Source: Austropuccinia psidii
Taxonomy: Eukaryota > Basidiomycota > Pucciniomycetes > Pucciniales > Sphaerophragmiaceae
Direction: 5' to 3'
Assembly (NCBI GenBank): GCA_023105745.1
Contig: JALGQZ010000002.1
Coordinates: 45,978,497-46,042,496 of the forward strand
DNA: 64,000 bases
The notes below the pieces were generated by a model that made no database searches, had not been told where the DNA came from, and worked only from the letters and a program-made list of their open reading frames with translations. The position numbers and the translations under genes are program-made. Below, piece after piece: positions 21,763-33,500 of the stretch. Position 1 is the stretch's first letter. Each line of letters begins with the position of its first letter.

Positions 21763-24759
21763 ATGGAATTCATTAGAGGTATTGACATGATCAAAGAGGA
21801 TTTTGAATTCCCAGACAGATTGGTAACAGCCAGGTTTAACACCTTGTTTACCAGATCAGCTCACAGATGGTACATCAAAATAAGACAAGCACATGGACAC
21901 CAGAGTTGGACTTGGTGGAAAAGCCAAATCATCAACAAATGGGCAAATAATGCTTGGAGGTTTAAAGTTGAAACAGCCTTTGAATCTGCCAAATTTAATG
22001 CTGATAAAGACAAAGCTTTACCATGGTTTTGCCAACAAAAGGACAGATTAACAGCATTATATCCTGACATGTCAGAATTTATGATCCATAGAAAAATTCT
22101 GAGACAATGTGGAGGTGACTTAGAGCATTCTGCCAAAAGCAGGACTACTGAACAATCTTCAGCAGAGGATATTATCAATATACTAGAAGAATTAACCACC
22201 AGAACCAAAATTGGTTCTAGTAGGGTGAATCTCAAAACAAGGTTTAATACACCTTGGAAAGATTCTGTGGACAAAAACCCCAAAGAAAATTCTAGTAATA
22301 TTAAAGATAAATCTGCAGATACAGTCAGAAAATGCCATATTTGCCAAAGCACCACCCATTTAGCCAATACATGTCCAAAAAGGGGGAAAATAAATGAGAT
22401 TGACAATGAAAAGGGACCAGATGTTGAGAAAGAAGACATAATTGAAGACAATTCAGATGATAAGTCATCCATATTTTCTGAATCTTCAAAAGATATAGAA
22501 AATATCAATGCCACTTTTGACATCATGGAATCATATTCCCACTTACCACAATTAAGCAATGGTCAAGTTGATTTATCAAAAGTTCAATATTTACAACTTA
22601 TGAAGACAAAACCAAACAGAGGAAAAGGTTATACAGCTGGTAGCTCCTGTATAACAGAGGTGGTGATTGACAACAAGCCCACCAAACTTTTGCTTGACCC
22701 AGGAGCCTTCTGCTCTTGTGTTGGAAAATCTTTTCTTAAGACTTGTGTACCAAATTTTGAAGACCAATTGTTACCAATTGATGGTATAAAATTCAACAGT
22801 GCAAGTAACCCAATGAAAGCATTAGGAATATTTGAGACCAATGTCATATTCCCGCACATAAATGGGAATTTAAGGATCACAGTTGAATTTGTTGTTATGG
22901 AAAATTGCTCTAGTACCCATTTTATATTGGGAAATGACTATTTAATCATGTATGGGATAGATTTACATAATAACAAAGACAGATACTTTACTATTGGAGA
23001 CAATAAGCGCCAAAAATTTGCCTTTTTACTATTTAAAAGACAAATTACAGTAAACAAAGTATCACCAGTCAACTTAGAGTTAGAAAAATTTAAGTCTGAA
23101 CAGTTAAATGAGGCTGAAATAAGCCTTGATCTGACTGATAAACAAGAAAATGAACTTTCTTCCCTTTTGTATGACCACAGAGGAGCATTTGCTACAGACA
23201 AAGAACCTCTAGGAGCAATTATTGGTCATGAAGCTGACATCATTCTTAACATTGAGAGACCTTATCCACCACTCTTAAGAAGACCTGCATATCCAGCCAG
23301 TCCAAAATCAAGAGAAGCTCTAGAAATTCATATCAAAGAGCTTCTGGACCTTGGTGTAATAAGAAATGTAGGCCACAATGAAGAATTAGAAATAACTACA
23401 CCAGTCATAGTGGCGTGGCATAATGGAAAATCCAGAATGGTTGGGGACTTTAGAGCTCTGAACACTTACACTGTTCCAGACAGATACCCAATACCAAAAA
23501 TCCAAATTGCCCTTACTCAAATATCTCAAGCAGTGTATGTAACCACTATGGATGCCCTTAAAGGATTCCATCAAAATGTGGTAACACCAAGAGCAAGAAA
23601 ATACTTGAGAATTATTGTTCATTGTGGAGTGTATGAATACTTAAGGATGCCCTTTGGTATCAAAAATGCACCTTCACACTTCCAAAGAATGATGAATGAA
23701 GTCTTCCCTGAAGAACTCTCAGAGGGATGGTTAATCATTTACATTGATGACATTATTATCTGTTCCAAGACTTGGGAGGAGCACATGTACAGATTATCAA
23801 GAGTTTTGACAAAAATTCAATCAGTAAACATGAAAATCTCCTTGAAGAAATGTCATTTTGGATTTAAAGAACTTAAAGCACTAGGACATGCTGTATCTGG
23901 TTTGTCCCTTGGAATTGACAAAAACAAAGTTGCAGCAGTATTGTTAAAACCCATGCCTCAGAATAAGAAGGAAATTCAGTCATTCTTAGGTTTTGCAGGA
24001 TATTACAGGCAACACATTAAAGATTTTGCATCCATAGCAAGACCACTTTATAAGCTGTGTGACAAAGACACAGTATTTGAAATGACTGTTGAAAGAGTCA
24101 AAGCTTTTGAGTCTCTAAGAGAAGCATTGACCACTGCTCCACTCTTACTGATGCCAGACTTTAAATTGCCTTTCAAACTGTATATTGATGCATCAGGGGA
24201 TGGATGGGGTGCTGCACTTCACCAAGTTCAGATCATAAATGATAAACCTGTAGAAGGACCCATATGTTTCATATCCAGGCAAATCAAACCAACTGAAGCC
24301 AGATATGGAGCAAGTCAGATGGAATGTCTATGCCTTGTCTGGGCCTTGGAGAAATTGAACTACTTCTTAGAGGGATGTGTTTTCGAAGTGATAACAGATT
24401 GTACAGCTGTCAAATCACTTTTGAACATGAAAACACCCAACAGACACATGCTCAGATGGCAAATAGCCATACAAGAATACAGAGGCAATATGACTATTGT
24501 TCATAAGGATGGGAATATTCATAAGAATGCAGATGGACTAAGCAGATGGCCATTACCAAATAATATTGATAATCCTGCTTATGTGCCAGAAGAAGCTTCA
24601 CCACAAATTCCAATAGAAAGAATAAGTGTTACAGACTTGAACACCACCTTCTTTGAAGAATTCAGAAGTAGTTACACTCAAGATAAGAATTGTAGCATCT
24701 TATGCCAATTACTTAACAAAGACTGTAAAGACAACTCTCTAATACATGCCTTGGATTAA
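21763..24759 (+). CDS. gag-pol: Gag(C-term)-protease-RT-RNase H polyprotein segment
   Basis: 998 codons. The frame is already open from 21727; ATG 21763 is the first Met after an upstream nonsense codon, not the native start. Order: retrotransposon Gag domain (residues 1-130, tryptophan-rich [15 protein letters not shown]); CCHC zinc knuckle CX2CX4HX4C at 22333-22374; aspartic protease with [13 protein letters not shown] (active Asp codon 22696), where the usual DS/TGA is DPGA; reverse transcriptase with [35 protein letters not shown] and the catalytic YIDD at 23740-23751; RNase H with [14 protein letters not shown] (Asp 24187), [19 protein letters not shown] and NADGLSRW. It makes cDNA from element RNA in cytoplasmic particles. 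TAA 24757-24759 separates it from integrase, which continues in the same frame. Confidence 0.93.
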   Translation: MEFIRGIDMIKEDFEFPDRLVTARFNTLFTRSAHRWYIKIRQAHGHQSWTWWKSQIINKWANNAWRFKVETAFESAKFNADKDKALPWFCQQKDRLTALYPDMSEFMIHRKILRQCGGDLEHSAKSRTTEQSSAEDIINILEELTTRTKIGSSRVNLKTRFNTPWKDSVDKNPKENSSNIKDKSADTVRKCHICQSTTHLANTCPKRGKINEIDNEKGPDVEKEDIIEDNSDDKSSIFSESSKDIENINATFDIMESYSHLPQLSNGQVDLSKVQYLQLMKTKPNRGKGYTAGSSCITEVVIDNKPTKLLLDPGAFCSCVGKSFLKTCVPNFEDQLLPIDGIKFNSASNPMKALGIFETNVIFPHINGNLRITVEFVVMENCSSTHFILGNDYLIMYGIDLHNNKDRYFTIGDNKRQKFAFLLFKRQITVNKVSPVNLELEKFKSEQLNEAEISLDLTDKQENELSSLLYDHRGAFATDKEPLGAIIGHEADIILNIERPYPPLLRRPAYPASPKSREALEIHIKELLDLGVIRNVGHNEELEITTPVIVAWHNGKSRMVGDFRALNTYTVPDRYPIPKIQIALTQISQAVYVTTMDALKGFHQNVVTPRARKYLRIIVHCGVYEYLRMPFGIKNAPSHFQRMMNEVFPEELSEGWLIIYIDDIIICSKTWEEHMYRLSRVLTKIQSVNMKISLKKCHFGFKELKALGHAVSGLSLGIDKNKVAAVLLKPMPQNKKEIQSFLGFAGYYRQHIKDFASIARPLYKLCDKDTVFEMTVERVKAFESLREALTTAPLLLMPDFKLPFKLYIDASGDGWGAALHQVQIINDKPVEGPICFISRQIKPTEARYGASQMECLCLVWALEKLNYFLEGCVFEVITDCTAVKSLLNMKTPNRHMLRWQIAIQEYRGNMTIVHKDGNIHKNADGLSRWPLPNNIDNPAYVPEEASPQIPIERISVTDLNTTFFEEFRSSYTQDKNCSILCQLLNKDCKDNSLIHALD

Positions 24760-24840
24760 GTATGGAGAAAATCTTATGATGAAGAAAGATTTCACCTACT
24801 GGATGGTATAATTTACCACAGAACCAAGCACACATGTGTC

Positions 24841-26199
24841 ATGACAGTTGTAGACAGGTCATTAATCAATCTTGTACTGAAAGAATGCCATGATAGTCCC
24901 TTTTCAGGACATCTGTCTGAAGACAGAACAAGAGAGAAAGTAAAGACCTGCATATGGTGGCCAATGTGGCAGAAAGATGTTGCAGAGTATTGCAAAACCT
25001 GTGACAGATGCCAAAAGGCAAATAAATCCACTGGCAAAAGACTTGGAAATATGATGAAAATCCAAGAACCAAACAGACCTTGGGAAATTGTCCATATGGA
25101 TTGGGTAACTGGCCTACCACCAGGAGGTGACAGGAGCTATAATGCTTGCCTAGTAATTGTGGACAGATTAAGTAAAACTCCAATCTTTTTACCATGTCAC
25201 AAAGATGATACAGCCATGGATACAGCTCTTCTGATATGGAATAGAGTAGTGTCATGGACTGGGATATTTACAAATATCATCAGTGATAGAGATTTCAAAT
25301 TCACTTCAGCACTATGGACAAATCTTCACCAATTATTTGGCACTAAACTGTCTTTCTCTACAACCTACCACCCACAAACTGATGGCCTGGCTGAAAGAAT
25401 GATCCAAACCTTAGAGGACATGGTGAGAAGATTTTGTGCATATGGCCTTGAATTCAAAAATTGTGATGGATTTACCCATTATTGGTGTATTCTGTTGCCA
25501 GCACTGGAATTAGCATATAAAGCATCAATCCATGCCAGTACCAATCAGGCTCCTGCTATTTTAGAAAAAGGATGGAACCCCAAGTTACCCCAAGATTCCT
25601 TGAGGAAAGACTTAATTGAAATACATCCCACAGCTGCTAGCTTCAAAGGAATGCTAGACAAAGCTAGAAAACATGCAGTAAGATGCATGGAGGACTCTTT
25701 TGCATATGCTGAAGACAAATGGGATAAATCACATGCAACTCCAGATTTCAAAGTGGGGGACCTAGTTCTTGTATCCACCACTAACTTCAATAACATCAAA
25801 GGATGTAAAAAGTTTAAAGACTCCTTTGCAGGACCTTTTGTGATTAAGGCCATCCATGGAGAAAATGCTGTTGAAGTAGAGTTATCTGAAGAACTTAGCA
25901 ATAAGCACCCTACATTTCCAGTAAGCTTGATAAAGCCATATAAATCTAGTGATTCTGAGAAATTTCCCTTGAGGAATAAGATTCCCCAAGCTATACCTCC
26001 TGTTGAGACATCTGGTACTAAAAAAATTACCAAAGTTCTTAAAGAAAGGAAATTAAGAACCAAGAAAGTAAGGGAATACCTTGTTACGTACAGTGACCCA
26101 ACTTGTGAAGATGAATGGTTAGAAGAAAAAGATATACCAGAAGCTACCAAACTCCTCAGGAGATTCAGACACACTAGAAACACCAATATTACAAAGTAA
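24841..26199 (+). CDS. int: Integrase with C-terminal chromodomain
   Basis: 452 codons from ATG 24841; the same frame is open from 24760, directly after the nonsense codon that ends the RNase H part, so it was once one polyprotein. The HHCC zinc finger (ECHDSPFSGHL..YCKTCDRCQ) spans residues 18-60. The catalytic core has the D,D35E triad: D87 in VHMDWV (25099), D149 in IISDRD (25285) and E185 in GLAERM (25393). A GPF-type motif (FAGPFVIKAIHGENAVEVEL) is near residue 330. Residues about 393-446 (ITKVLKERKLR..REYLVTY..DEWL..IPEATKLLRRF) match a chromodomain, which targets chromovirus integration to modified histones in heterochromatin. Lacking the upstream start, this copy probably makes no integrase. 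Confidence 0.93.
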   Translation: MTVVDRSLINLVLKECHDSPFSGHLSEDRTREKVKTCIWWPMWQKDVAEYCKTCDRCQKANKSTGKRLGNMMKIQEPNRPWEIVHMDWVTGLPPGGDRSYNACLVIVDRLSKTPIFLPCHKDDTAMDTALLIWNRVVSWTGIFTNIISDRDFKFTSALWTNLHQLFGTKLSFSTTYHPQTDGLAERMIQTLEDMVRRFCAYGLEFKNCDGFTHYWCILLPALELAYKASIHASTNQAPAILEKGWNPKLPQDSLRKDLIEIHPTAASFKGMLDKARKHAVRCMEDSFAYAEDKWDKSHATPDFKVGDLVLVSTTNFNNIKGCKKFKDSFAGPFVIKAIHGENAVEVELSEELSNKHPTFPVSLIKPYKSSDSEKFPLRNKIPQAIPPVETSGTKKITKVLKERKLRTKKVREYLVTYSDPTCEDEWLEEKDIPEATKLLRRFRHTRNTNITK

Positions 26200-26210
26200 T
26201 ATTCTTTTTT

Positions 26211-26222
26211 AGGGGGGGGGAA
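26211..26222 (+). other. Polypurine tract
   Basis: A, nine G and AA lie directly before the 3' LTR, after a T-run. This is the expected plus-strand primer site for Ty3/gypsy reverse transcription. Confidence 0.85.
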
Positions 26223-28051
26223 TGTGAGCCTTAGAGGTAATTTCATATACCCAAAAGACCACAAAATACAAAAATAACATATTAATATAAATAAAATAAA
26301 TTTATTTATATTATTAAAATAAAAATCAAAATATAAATATAAAATTATATTAAAAATAAAAAATTAATTACAATTTAAGAATAAAAATACATTAAATTTT
26401 GTAAGTATAAAATTACATTTATACTTGAAAAAATTAAGTAAAAATGAAAATTTAACAAAATTATGAAAAAATAAATAAATTTGGAAAAAAGTTAAATAAA
26501 AATTATCATAGCTTTTTATTCAATAAATAAACACATAGAAATTATTTCACCATTGGATTCCTCATAAAAAATCAGGTGGGGTCACCTCTGAGTGAAATTC
26601 TTGTAACTCAACTCTAAATAAGCTTAAATTAAGTTTTTAGTATTTTCAATACAAAAGTTGAAAATCCTCAAAACCTTAATTTAATTCACACCACATGTGG
26701 TGTTAACCATCAATTTTTGTGTTAAAATTGAGAAGTTGTGTTTAGTTTAGAAGGTATGAGGAATTGAAGTATTTTCAATTGAATTCAATTGAAATGTCAA
26801 AATGTGCGCGTGTATTACATAAGTGAACTTTGATTTACATATGAGGTGTGAATTATTACTGTATTGTACTGTACAATTGAATTGAATTACATATGTAAAT
26901 TATAAGTATAATACATGATGAAGAATTAAAGGAAGAATAAATTGGAAAGATTAAATTTGGGGGGGAAAAGGAACTCCAGCTCTAAGGGGGAGCTAGACCC
27001 CCAAAATCCTTGCTGATAGGCGTGGGATGTCAAAATTCACGCAAAAGTTCATCACTTTTGGCCTGGAATTGAGTTACAGGGTCTGTGAACTCAATTGATG
27101 ATGAGGTTTTGATACCAACTGGGGTAGTTTTAGCTGTTGCCAAGAGGGTAAAACTACCCTTAAGATAAAACAATCTTATCAAAAACAGTTTTAACTGGTT
27201 TCTACGCCTCTGACACACATTCTGACGTGTTTTGAAGGCTCTAGGCCTGGTATTGCTATAGTAATGGCTGATTTAAGGGTCTAAAATGGCTAAAAATGGC
27301 TTAAACCAGCCCTTTTTGGTCTAAACCAGAGTTCAATGATGCCATAATTGGCTTTTCTGTTGTCAGACTGTTTTTCACGACTGACAAGAGTAAAGTTTAC
27401 TTTTGAAGTAAGAGAATTGATGGCTATAAAAGAATGTGTTCTTTGCCCCACTTCTCTCTTCATGTTAGAATCTTTTCCTTTTATTAATTAGTTTAAACAC
27501 TGTTAAACCAATCAATCAAAGATTCCAACCACCATTTTTAAATAATTTTAATCCTTTTAACCACGTGAAAAAATCATTATAATCATTGTTTGTAACTCTT
27601 ATAATCATTTTTACCCCTGAACCACCCCAAAAGTGAATTAAAGCATCTTTCATCACTGTAAACTTTGTCACTTTGTTTCCAAATTCACTCTGGTCACTTT
27701 TGGGCATGTTTTCTCTTTAATATTTCTTTTTAAAGACTTTTTTCTTTAATTAATTGCTTGCAGTTCTTTGCTCAATTAATTCCAATTGAAATTGCTCTTG
27801 AAGAAATTTCTTTTGTAGCCTTAAAATATCTCTTGTAGAGTATTTTTTGGATAAATGTTTATTGTTGGTAAAACAATAAATCTTTATAATATTATTGTTT
27901 TATACTAATAAAGTTATAAACAATAAAATTGACGTGTTTTCTCTTAAAAATAATATTTCATACTATTTTTAACTGAATTTTACCTTATACAAATTTTGAG
28001 GACAGGAAAAGTACTTGATTTTTAATCAAATTTTCATATCTACACCTTACA
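26223..28051 (+). repeat. 3' LTR, 1,829 bp
   Basis: It matches 17973-19800 from TGTGAGCCTTAGAGG to CTACACCTTACA, with about 3% differences by eye and mostly single-base changes. It is followed by GAAAG, the target duplication. TATA box at 27425-27431. Confidence 0.95.
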
Positions 28052-28780
28052 GAAAGCCTGAGAACCGGGAAAAATTGAGAAAAAATCAATGAACTAGTGG
28101 AAATGGAGGTAATTAGGAAAAGAAGACTTAATGAAGTAGTGGAAGCTACTACCCCAGTACTGATATTATGGAATGATGAGAGATCTAGGATATGTGGAGA
28201 GTTACAATCACTGAATATGTGAACAAAGGCAGATAGGTACCCTATACCAAGGATACCTCATGCATTTGATAAATGGTCTAAAGCTAAATTCCTAACCAAT
28301 GGGGATTTCATGAAATGTTTACACCATAATGGAGATAAATCAAAGCCCATCAAATTTCTACAAATTATATTTCATATGGTCATTTATTAGTAAACCAGAA
28401 TTCTGTTTGGAATTACAAATTCACCATTCCATTTCCAGAGGATGATAAACAATATCTTTTAAAAATGTATAATGTAGGTGTGGATGGTGGTTGAAATTCA
28501 TGATATCATCCTCTACTTGGAAAAAATTGAAGACAATGATGAATAATTCAAAAGAGGTTTGGGGAAACTTACACCAATGAACCTGAATATTTCACTCAAT
28601 AAGTGCAATTTTGGCAAGAAACAACTACTTGAGCTAGGACATAAATTCTCAGGAATAAGTGTATCTATAGACCAAAAAAAGCAGAAGCAGTACTACAGAA
28701 GCCAGTACTACATTAAAATATCAAATAAATGTGATCTTTTCTAGGGTTTCCTATCTAATACAGAAACCACATCAAGAGCT
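28052..28780 (+). pseudogene. RT remnant of the old chromovirus, resumed after insertion
   Basis: Pieces such as EVVEATTPVLILWNDERSRI, TKADRYPIPRIPHAFDKWSK and FGITNSPFHFQRMINNIF (28402-28455) follow RT order. NLNISLNKCNFGKKQLLELG (28580-28640) and KFSGISVSIDQK correspond to the segment after the catalytic YIDD, which itself has decayed (EIHDIILY near 28496). Several stops occur. The fragment begins exactly at the target duplication and continues the protein interrupted at 17972. Confidence 0.75.
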
Positions 28781-29516
28781 TTTTGCACATTACCAGTGGT
28801 CTTTACAAAGCTTTCTAAAATGATGTAGCTTTTGAAATGACAAAAAGAGAGGAAATAGTAATATTAGAGGATCAGATATGAACTCACACATGCACCATTA
28901 TTAATGATGCCAGATCTAAACCTACCATTCAATCTGTGAATTTATGAAGAATGCAGCCAATGACTAGAAGAAGCCCTCCACCAGAGAAAACTAGTGGATG
29001 GTGGACCCAAAGAAGGGGTAATCTCCTATATTTCAGGAAAATCAAAGACTTGGAATCCAGGTATAGAGTCACCAAGAAATAATTCCTCTTCCTAGTGTGG
29101 GCACTAGAGAGACTCCACTATTACTTGGAAGGATCATTATTTGAACTATATACACAGACTGAAATGCACTCAAGTCCCTGCTACACATTAAAACTACCAA
29201 GGAATACATGTTAAGATCAAAGATAGCCATGCAAGAATACAGTAGGAGAATGATCATAATCTACAAAGAAGGAAAAATTCACAAACATGAAGATGGCCTG
29301 GGTAGATGGACACTGAATAATGATAAATCCAATCCATCTAATGACATGGACATAGGGACCAAAACACCTAGACAGTATATGAATTTTGTTAGAAAAAGAC
29401 ACTTCAAACTATCAAGCTTGGATTTTTATAATAATGAGACTAATTCAAGTAGAGGGTTAAACTTGGAAATAGAGACTCCCCATATTAAATATAAGCTCAT
29501 CAGAGCTTCATAAGGA
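28781..29516 (+). pseudogene. RNase H remnant of the old chromovirus
   Basis: PVVFTKLSKMM and DGGPKEGVISYISGKSK mark the connector and early RNase H. 29208-29513 is open and carries MLRSKIAMQEYSRRMIIIYK then HKHEDGLGRW, corresponding to the C-terminal RNase H motif [27 protein letters not shown]. The catalytic Asp in the N-terminal YIDA motif is not preserved. Confidence 0.7.
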
Positions 29517-29639
29517 GTTTTTCAAACCATTTCAACTAGATTATTAATGACATAAATAATGAATAATACTGTTAAGCTTACTTTAGGATAAGTGAATTAT
29601 ACCTAAAATGTAAAGTCAACTAGAATAGCCATGGTAAGC

Positions 29640-30578
29640 TCATTTTAGAGAGAAAAAAATTCTTCCTCATTTATTATTCACTATATCATAGGGGGAAGCA
29701 CACTAGTTTCTTAGTCATCATAGATAGAGATAAAATATAAATGATCCTACAGTAATTTCATGACCATTGATACATGGGACATATGAGTGAAGACAGGAAC
29801 ATAGATATAGTGTCCAGAATATAATGGTTGCCCAAGTGGAAAGCATAGTTGAGTTAATAAATAAAACACTTCTGGATATTCCAAAAGGCTAATAAAGTTC
29901 ATGGAAAAAGGTATTTTTAGCTCCAAAATATTGAAGAACCCAAAAAACAATGGGGAATAATCAAAATACACTGGTTTAAAGTACTTTTACCAGTATGGAA
30001 AGATAGTTTTAATTCCTTTCTGATAATAGTGGACATATTTAGAAAAATCTTCAGATTCCTTCCTTATAATGGTGGAAATCTTCAGAAAAAATTTCCAGAT
30101 TCCTTCCTTGTCACAAGGAAGATAAAGCCATGGACATAGAATTTTTTTTGGAGAAACATGATTGCACACTGTGTAGTATCCAGGATCATTATAAGTGATA
30201 TAGATCTCGAATTTCCATCTGAATTTTGTACAAAGTTTTCATGAGATTTGGATCAAACTGGAATTCTTTACAGACTTTTAATTTTAAAAGTATTACCTCA
30301 ATAAAAATATATGGTATTTAGTTATTTGGATTTTGTGAGATTTTTTCTTAAATACTCTTTACACATACGTTTTCAGCTTATTAATCTGGAATGTAGGATT
30401 TACATAAAAAACTTATTTATATAATATAATTTGGTTAATTGTTGCTTTGGATACCTGATAATGTGCCTAAAGATCAATTAGAGATAGACCCAAGTCAGAA
30501 ATATCGCTGGTATTCTGGTAGATACTAGCTTAATTCCATCTTGAATCTCAAGCACCTTCCAGTAAGCTCAGTGGTTTT
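29640..30578 (+). pseudogene. Integrase remnant of the old chromovirus
   Basis: Around 29950 a frame reads WGIIKIHWFKVLLPVWKDS then FLIIVDIFRK and FRFLP, aligning with WEIVHMDWVTGLPPGGDRS..CLVIVDRLSK of the intact element; the first catalytic Asp has become His. IIISDIDLEFPSEF (near 30186) keeps the second Asp region. About 30462-30500 (IPDNVPKDQLEIDPSQ-like) and the nucleotide match to AAGCACC..TTCCAGTAAGCT near 30550 show that the C-terminal part once existed. A short tandem duplication (about 30041-30069 and 30084-30110) lies inside the core. Confidence 0.6.
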
Positions 30579-33500
30579 TTCATGGTTTATGGTGATATAT
30601 TTTGGCTATCAAGAGGTCATTGTATAAAGTAGTGAGGAGGAGTCTCTCATATTTAAATTATTAAGCTTTTAATCTTTTGATTGAGGATTGAATCTTGAAG
30701 TAACTTTATTAGTAATGCTTTGACTTAAAATCATTCTGTGGTTTTTTTAATTCTATATTATCATATTCAGAAAGTTTTGAATAATTATAAAATGAGATTA
30801 AATGTTTTCAAAATAGTTTTTAATGATATTGGTGATCGTTTAGCCAAAAATATACTATCATTAACCATTAAGTGCTATGATTATTTAGAGAGTGAGATAT
30901 TTTACTTTATGGAGCTTTTAGAAGAAGATATTTTTTATACCGAGGTTGAGGTGGATGTAAGATCTGAAGGAGAAATTTTAACAGGAAAAATCAACTTCTG
31001 TGAGTAGCCATTGAAATACTTATTTTGGTGATATAAATCGAATAGTGATCCTATGGTATCATTCGTAATATGCTGACATATGTGAAATTTTGATAGGGTA
31101 GAGGTGAAAGTTAGTTTTAAAATGAAAGGGAGGATTATATTATGAAAAATAATTTTGGTGAGAAATTTCATTAATTCTTACATTATCTGTATTGACATAT
31201 AAATGGTGCTGCATTATTCTTAGTAATCCGCTTAGCAAGCCTCACTTACTATGTGGATAAGGGACTCAGGTCTTCAGTTCAATTTACTCTATATAGCATA
31301 TCCTTTACCTTTATTCAGCACAGCCTTTCCCTTTTTTAGCATAGAATCCTGATTTCTAAATTTTTTCAAAGTATTTATTGAAATTTCATTGAAATACCCA
31401 AGAAGCTATAAATAAAGGTTCTCTCCCCCATTTTTCCCTCTGCCAATGTGGATTTTTTCTCAAGGTCCTTCTCTGGGGATCTATACTAGAAGTTTGTTTT
31501 GAAAATTAATATTGCTACGTTAAATTCCTTTTTGAGAGATATCAAGAGAGCCAAAAGCTTGAAAATACTTTCATTAATCCCTAACTCTCACTTATTTGAG
31601 TACCGTATTAAGAGCTCAAGCTCTGAAGCTTGTGAGGAAGGTGTCTCGGGAGAATATTTTTTAATCCTTAAGATCAATTTCTCATCTCTTTGAACAGAAA
31701 AACAGGCCTAAAAGTATTTTTTTAAATAAATTTTCGATCTATCTTGAGTCATAAGCTCCTTAAATTAATTTAAATCTTCTTGTTTCAAAAGAAAAACTTC
31801 ACTATCCAAAAGTAATTTTATTGCTATTTGTCCTGAAAGACTTTCTTAGAGCTATACATTAATAAGAATATCAAAAATTATTATTAACCAAACCAAAAAC
31901 GCAGAAAGAAAGAATCAATTTTAAATATCATAAGGCCAAAATTAACATTATGTAGCTCAGAATCAACTTGTAAAGTTATTCTTGAATATTAAGAAATAAG
32001 CTTAATATTAAACCAACAACACCCTTTCACATAAATTGTTGAAGAATTGACTAAACATTAGCAATATTATTATCACCTATTTATATTATATCTATAGTAA
32101 TTTAAGAGCTCATTAGAGTTATTTGTGAAAAAGAAAAATAAGATATTAGCTATTAAATTTCAGTGTAGCCAATATCACTTTTTCCATAATTGTTTTGTGA
32201 TACTATTTGGTAAATCCAATCAGCCTTCTGAGACTTATTAGAGTTATATCTTTTTTTAGATTTCTAATAATAATTCCTTTTAAAAGAGACAAGTCTTATC
32301 AGATATTTTTTGGAAAAAATTTCTGATATATTGCGTATCAGTAAATAGAATTCATTGTTTTACTCATTGGAGGTAGCTTAGAATATTAGGAAGGGAATCC
32401 CAAATCATCCTAGTACCCAAGAATAGAAAGGGTAATAAATTCTAATGATAAAATAAAAAAATCTTTCTATGTCCCTTTTCACTTACTGCCTTGTTTGATG
32501 AAAATATAGGATTTCAAAAAGTATGTTTTGTGAGGAAATATAAATCAGAAGGTTAATTTTATTGATACTGAGAATCCTAATCCCGAAATATCTTTATTGG
32601 GATCAATTTAAAGTAAGTTTCTTTCAATAAAAGTCCCCTCCTTCCTCCCATAAGAATAAATACAGGATATATGTGAGCCAAAGAAGGCTATTTGTATCAA
32701 TATTTTATATTTGTGAAAATATCTGTAGGATTCATTTCCGCAATAAATTAAAATGAACCCTAATATGCTTATTTTTCTCAACGATTAATGCTGATAATTA
32801 GATCAAAAAACATGATTCTGGACTCTAAACTCCTGATAGAGCATCGATAAATTAAAAAATTAAAATGTATAAAACAAATTTCCTAAATCTGATATCAATA
32901 AATATCTATTTCTTTAAAAAATGTATTTAAATAATCTGAATAAATTTGTAATCAATTAAGTACGCAATTGAATTTCACATTGAAATATTTTCATTCATGA
33001 ATTTAAAACTTAATAATAGTTCATCGCTTACCTTACTCCAAATTATATCACAATTGATCTCCAATATCATTTTATCTTGATAGTTTATTGATTACGAAAC
33101 TTGACATACTCTTGTTCTAAATATGATCTCTGGAGATCAAAGGTTTAACCTCATTGGATGTGAATATTCAAGTTAAATGGGAATGGTAATGTGTTTGATT
33201 ATGATTTATATCTTGATAAATAGAACAAGAATTATGATTAATATATGTTTTTGAAAATTTATTTCTCCTTACGAACACAAACTTCTTTCTCCACCATATT
33301 TAATTGTGATTTTTTGAAGTAGTTTTATCAAAACCAAAAGATATGTGCAAACACAAGCTCTCAGCTTTCTTAACAAAATACAAGATCAATTTCATGAAAT
33401 GAATTATTGGATTAAATATCTTTTAATATTCTTGAGTTGTCAAAGGATAGCAGAAAATAAATCTTCATTGTGAACTAATTTCCCAATTTTTAAGAATAAA

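Larger units (their letters stand above)
17973..28051 (+). mobile_element. Structurally complete Ty3/gypsy chromovirus
   Basis: A 10,079-bp element with TG..CA ended LTRs (17973-19800 and 26223-28051), PBS at 19801, PPT at 26211-26222, and Gag-Pol in the order Gag, CCHC, protease, RT, RNase H, integrase, chromodomain. It is flanked by a perfect 5-bp target duplication GAAAG (17968-17972 and 28052-28056). It landed inside the RT domain of an older chromovirus. The LTRs differ at roughly 50-60 positions by eye (about 3%), so insertion is not recent. Gag-Pol carries four nonsense codons and a compensating frameshift pair, so this copy cannot make full-length Pol, but it may still be mobilised in trans. 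Confidence 0.95.
12390..30578 (+). mobile_element. Old degenerate Ty3/gypsy chromovirus, interrupted by a younger one
   Basis: Remnants appear in canonical order on the plus strand: LTR (about 12390-13789), PBS, gag (15390-17190), protease and start of RT (17300-17972), then after the inserted element RT (28052-28780), RNase H (28880-29516) and integrase (29640-30578). All domains are riddled with stops and frameshifts. The protein type (gag segment GTGEYSHMEHIDYIDSLLID, RT segment TKADRYPIPRIPHA) belongs to a different chromovirus family from the intact insertion. No 3' LTR is recognisable after 30578, so that end is deleted or beyond recognition. The start coordinate is inferred from alignment with solo LTRs and is approximate. 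Confidence 0.75.

Noticed and set aside
21861..22559. 232-codon minus-strand open frame
   Set aside because: Antisense to the Gag domain and zinc knuckle; no independent protein signature.
25545..26264. 239-codon minus-strand open frame
   Set aside because: Antisense to integrase and chromodomain; explained by plus-strand codon bias.
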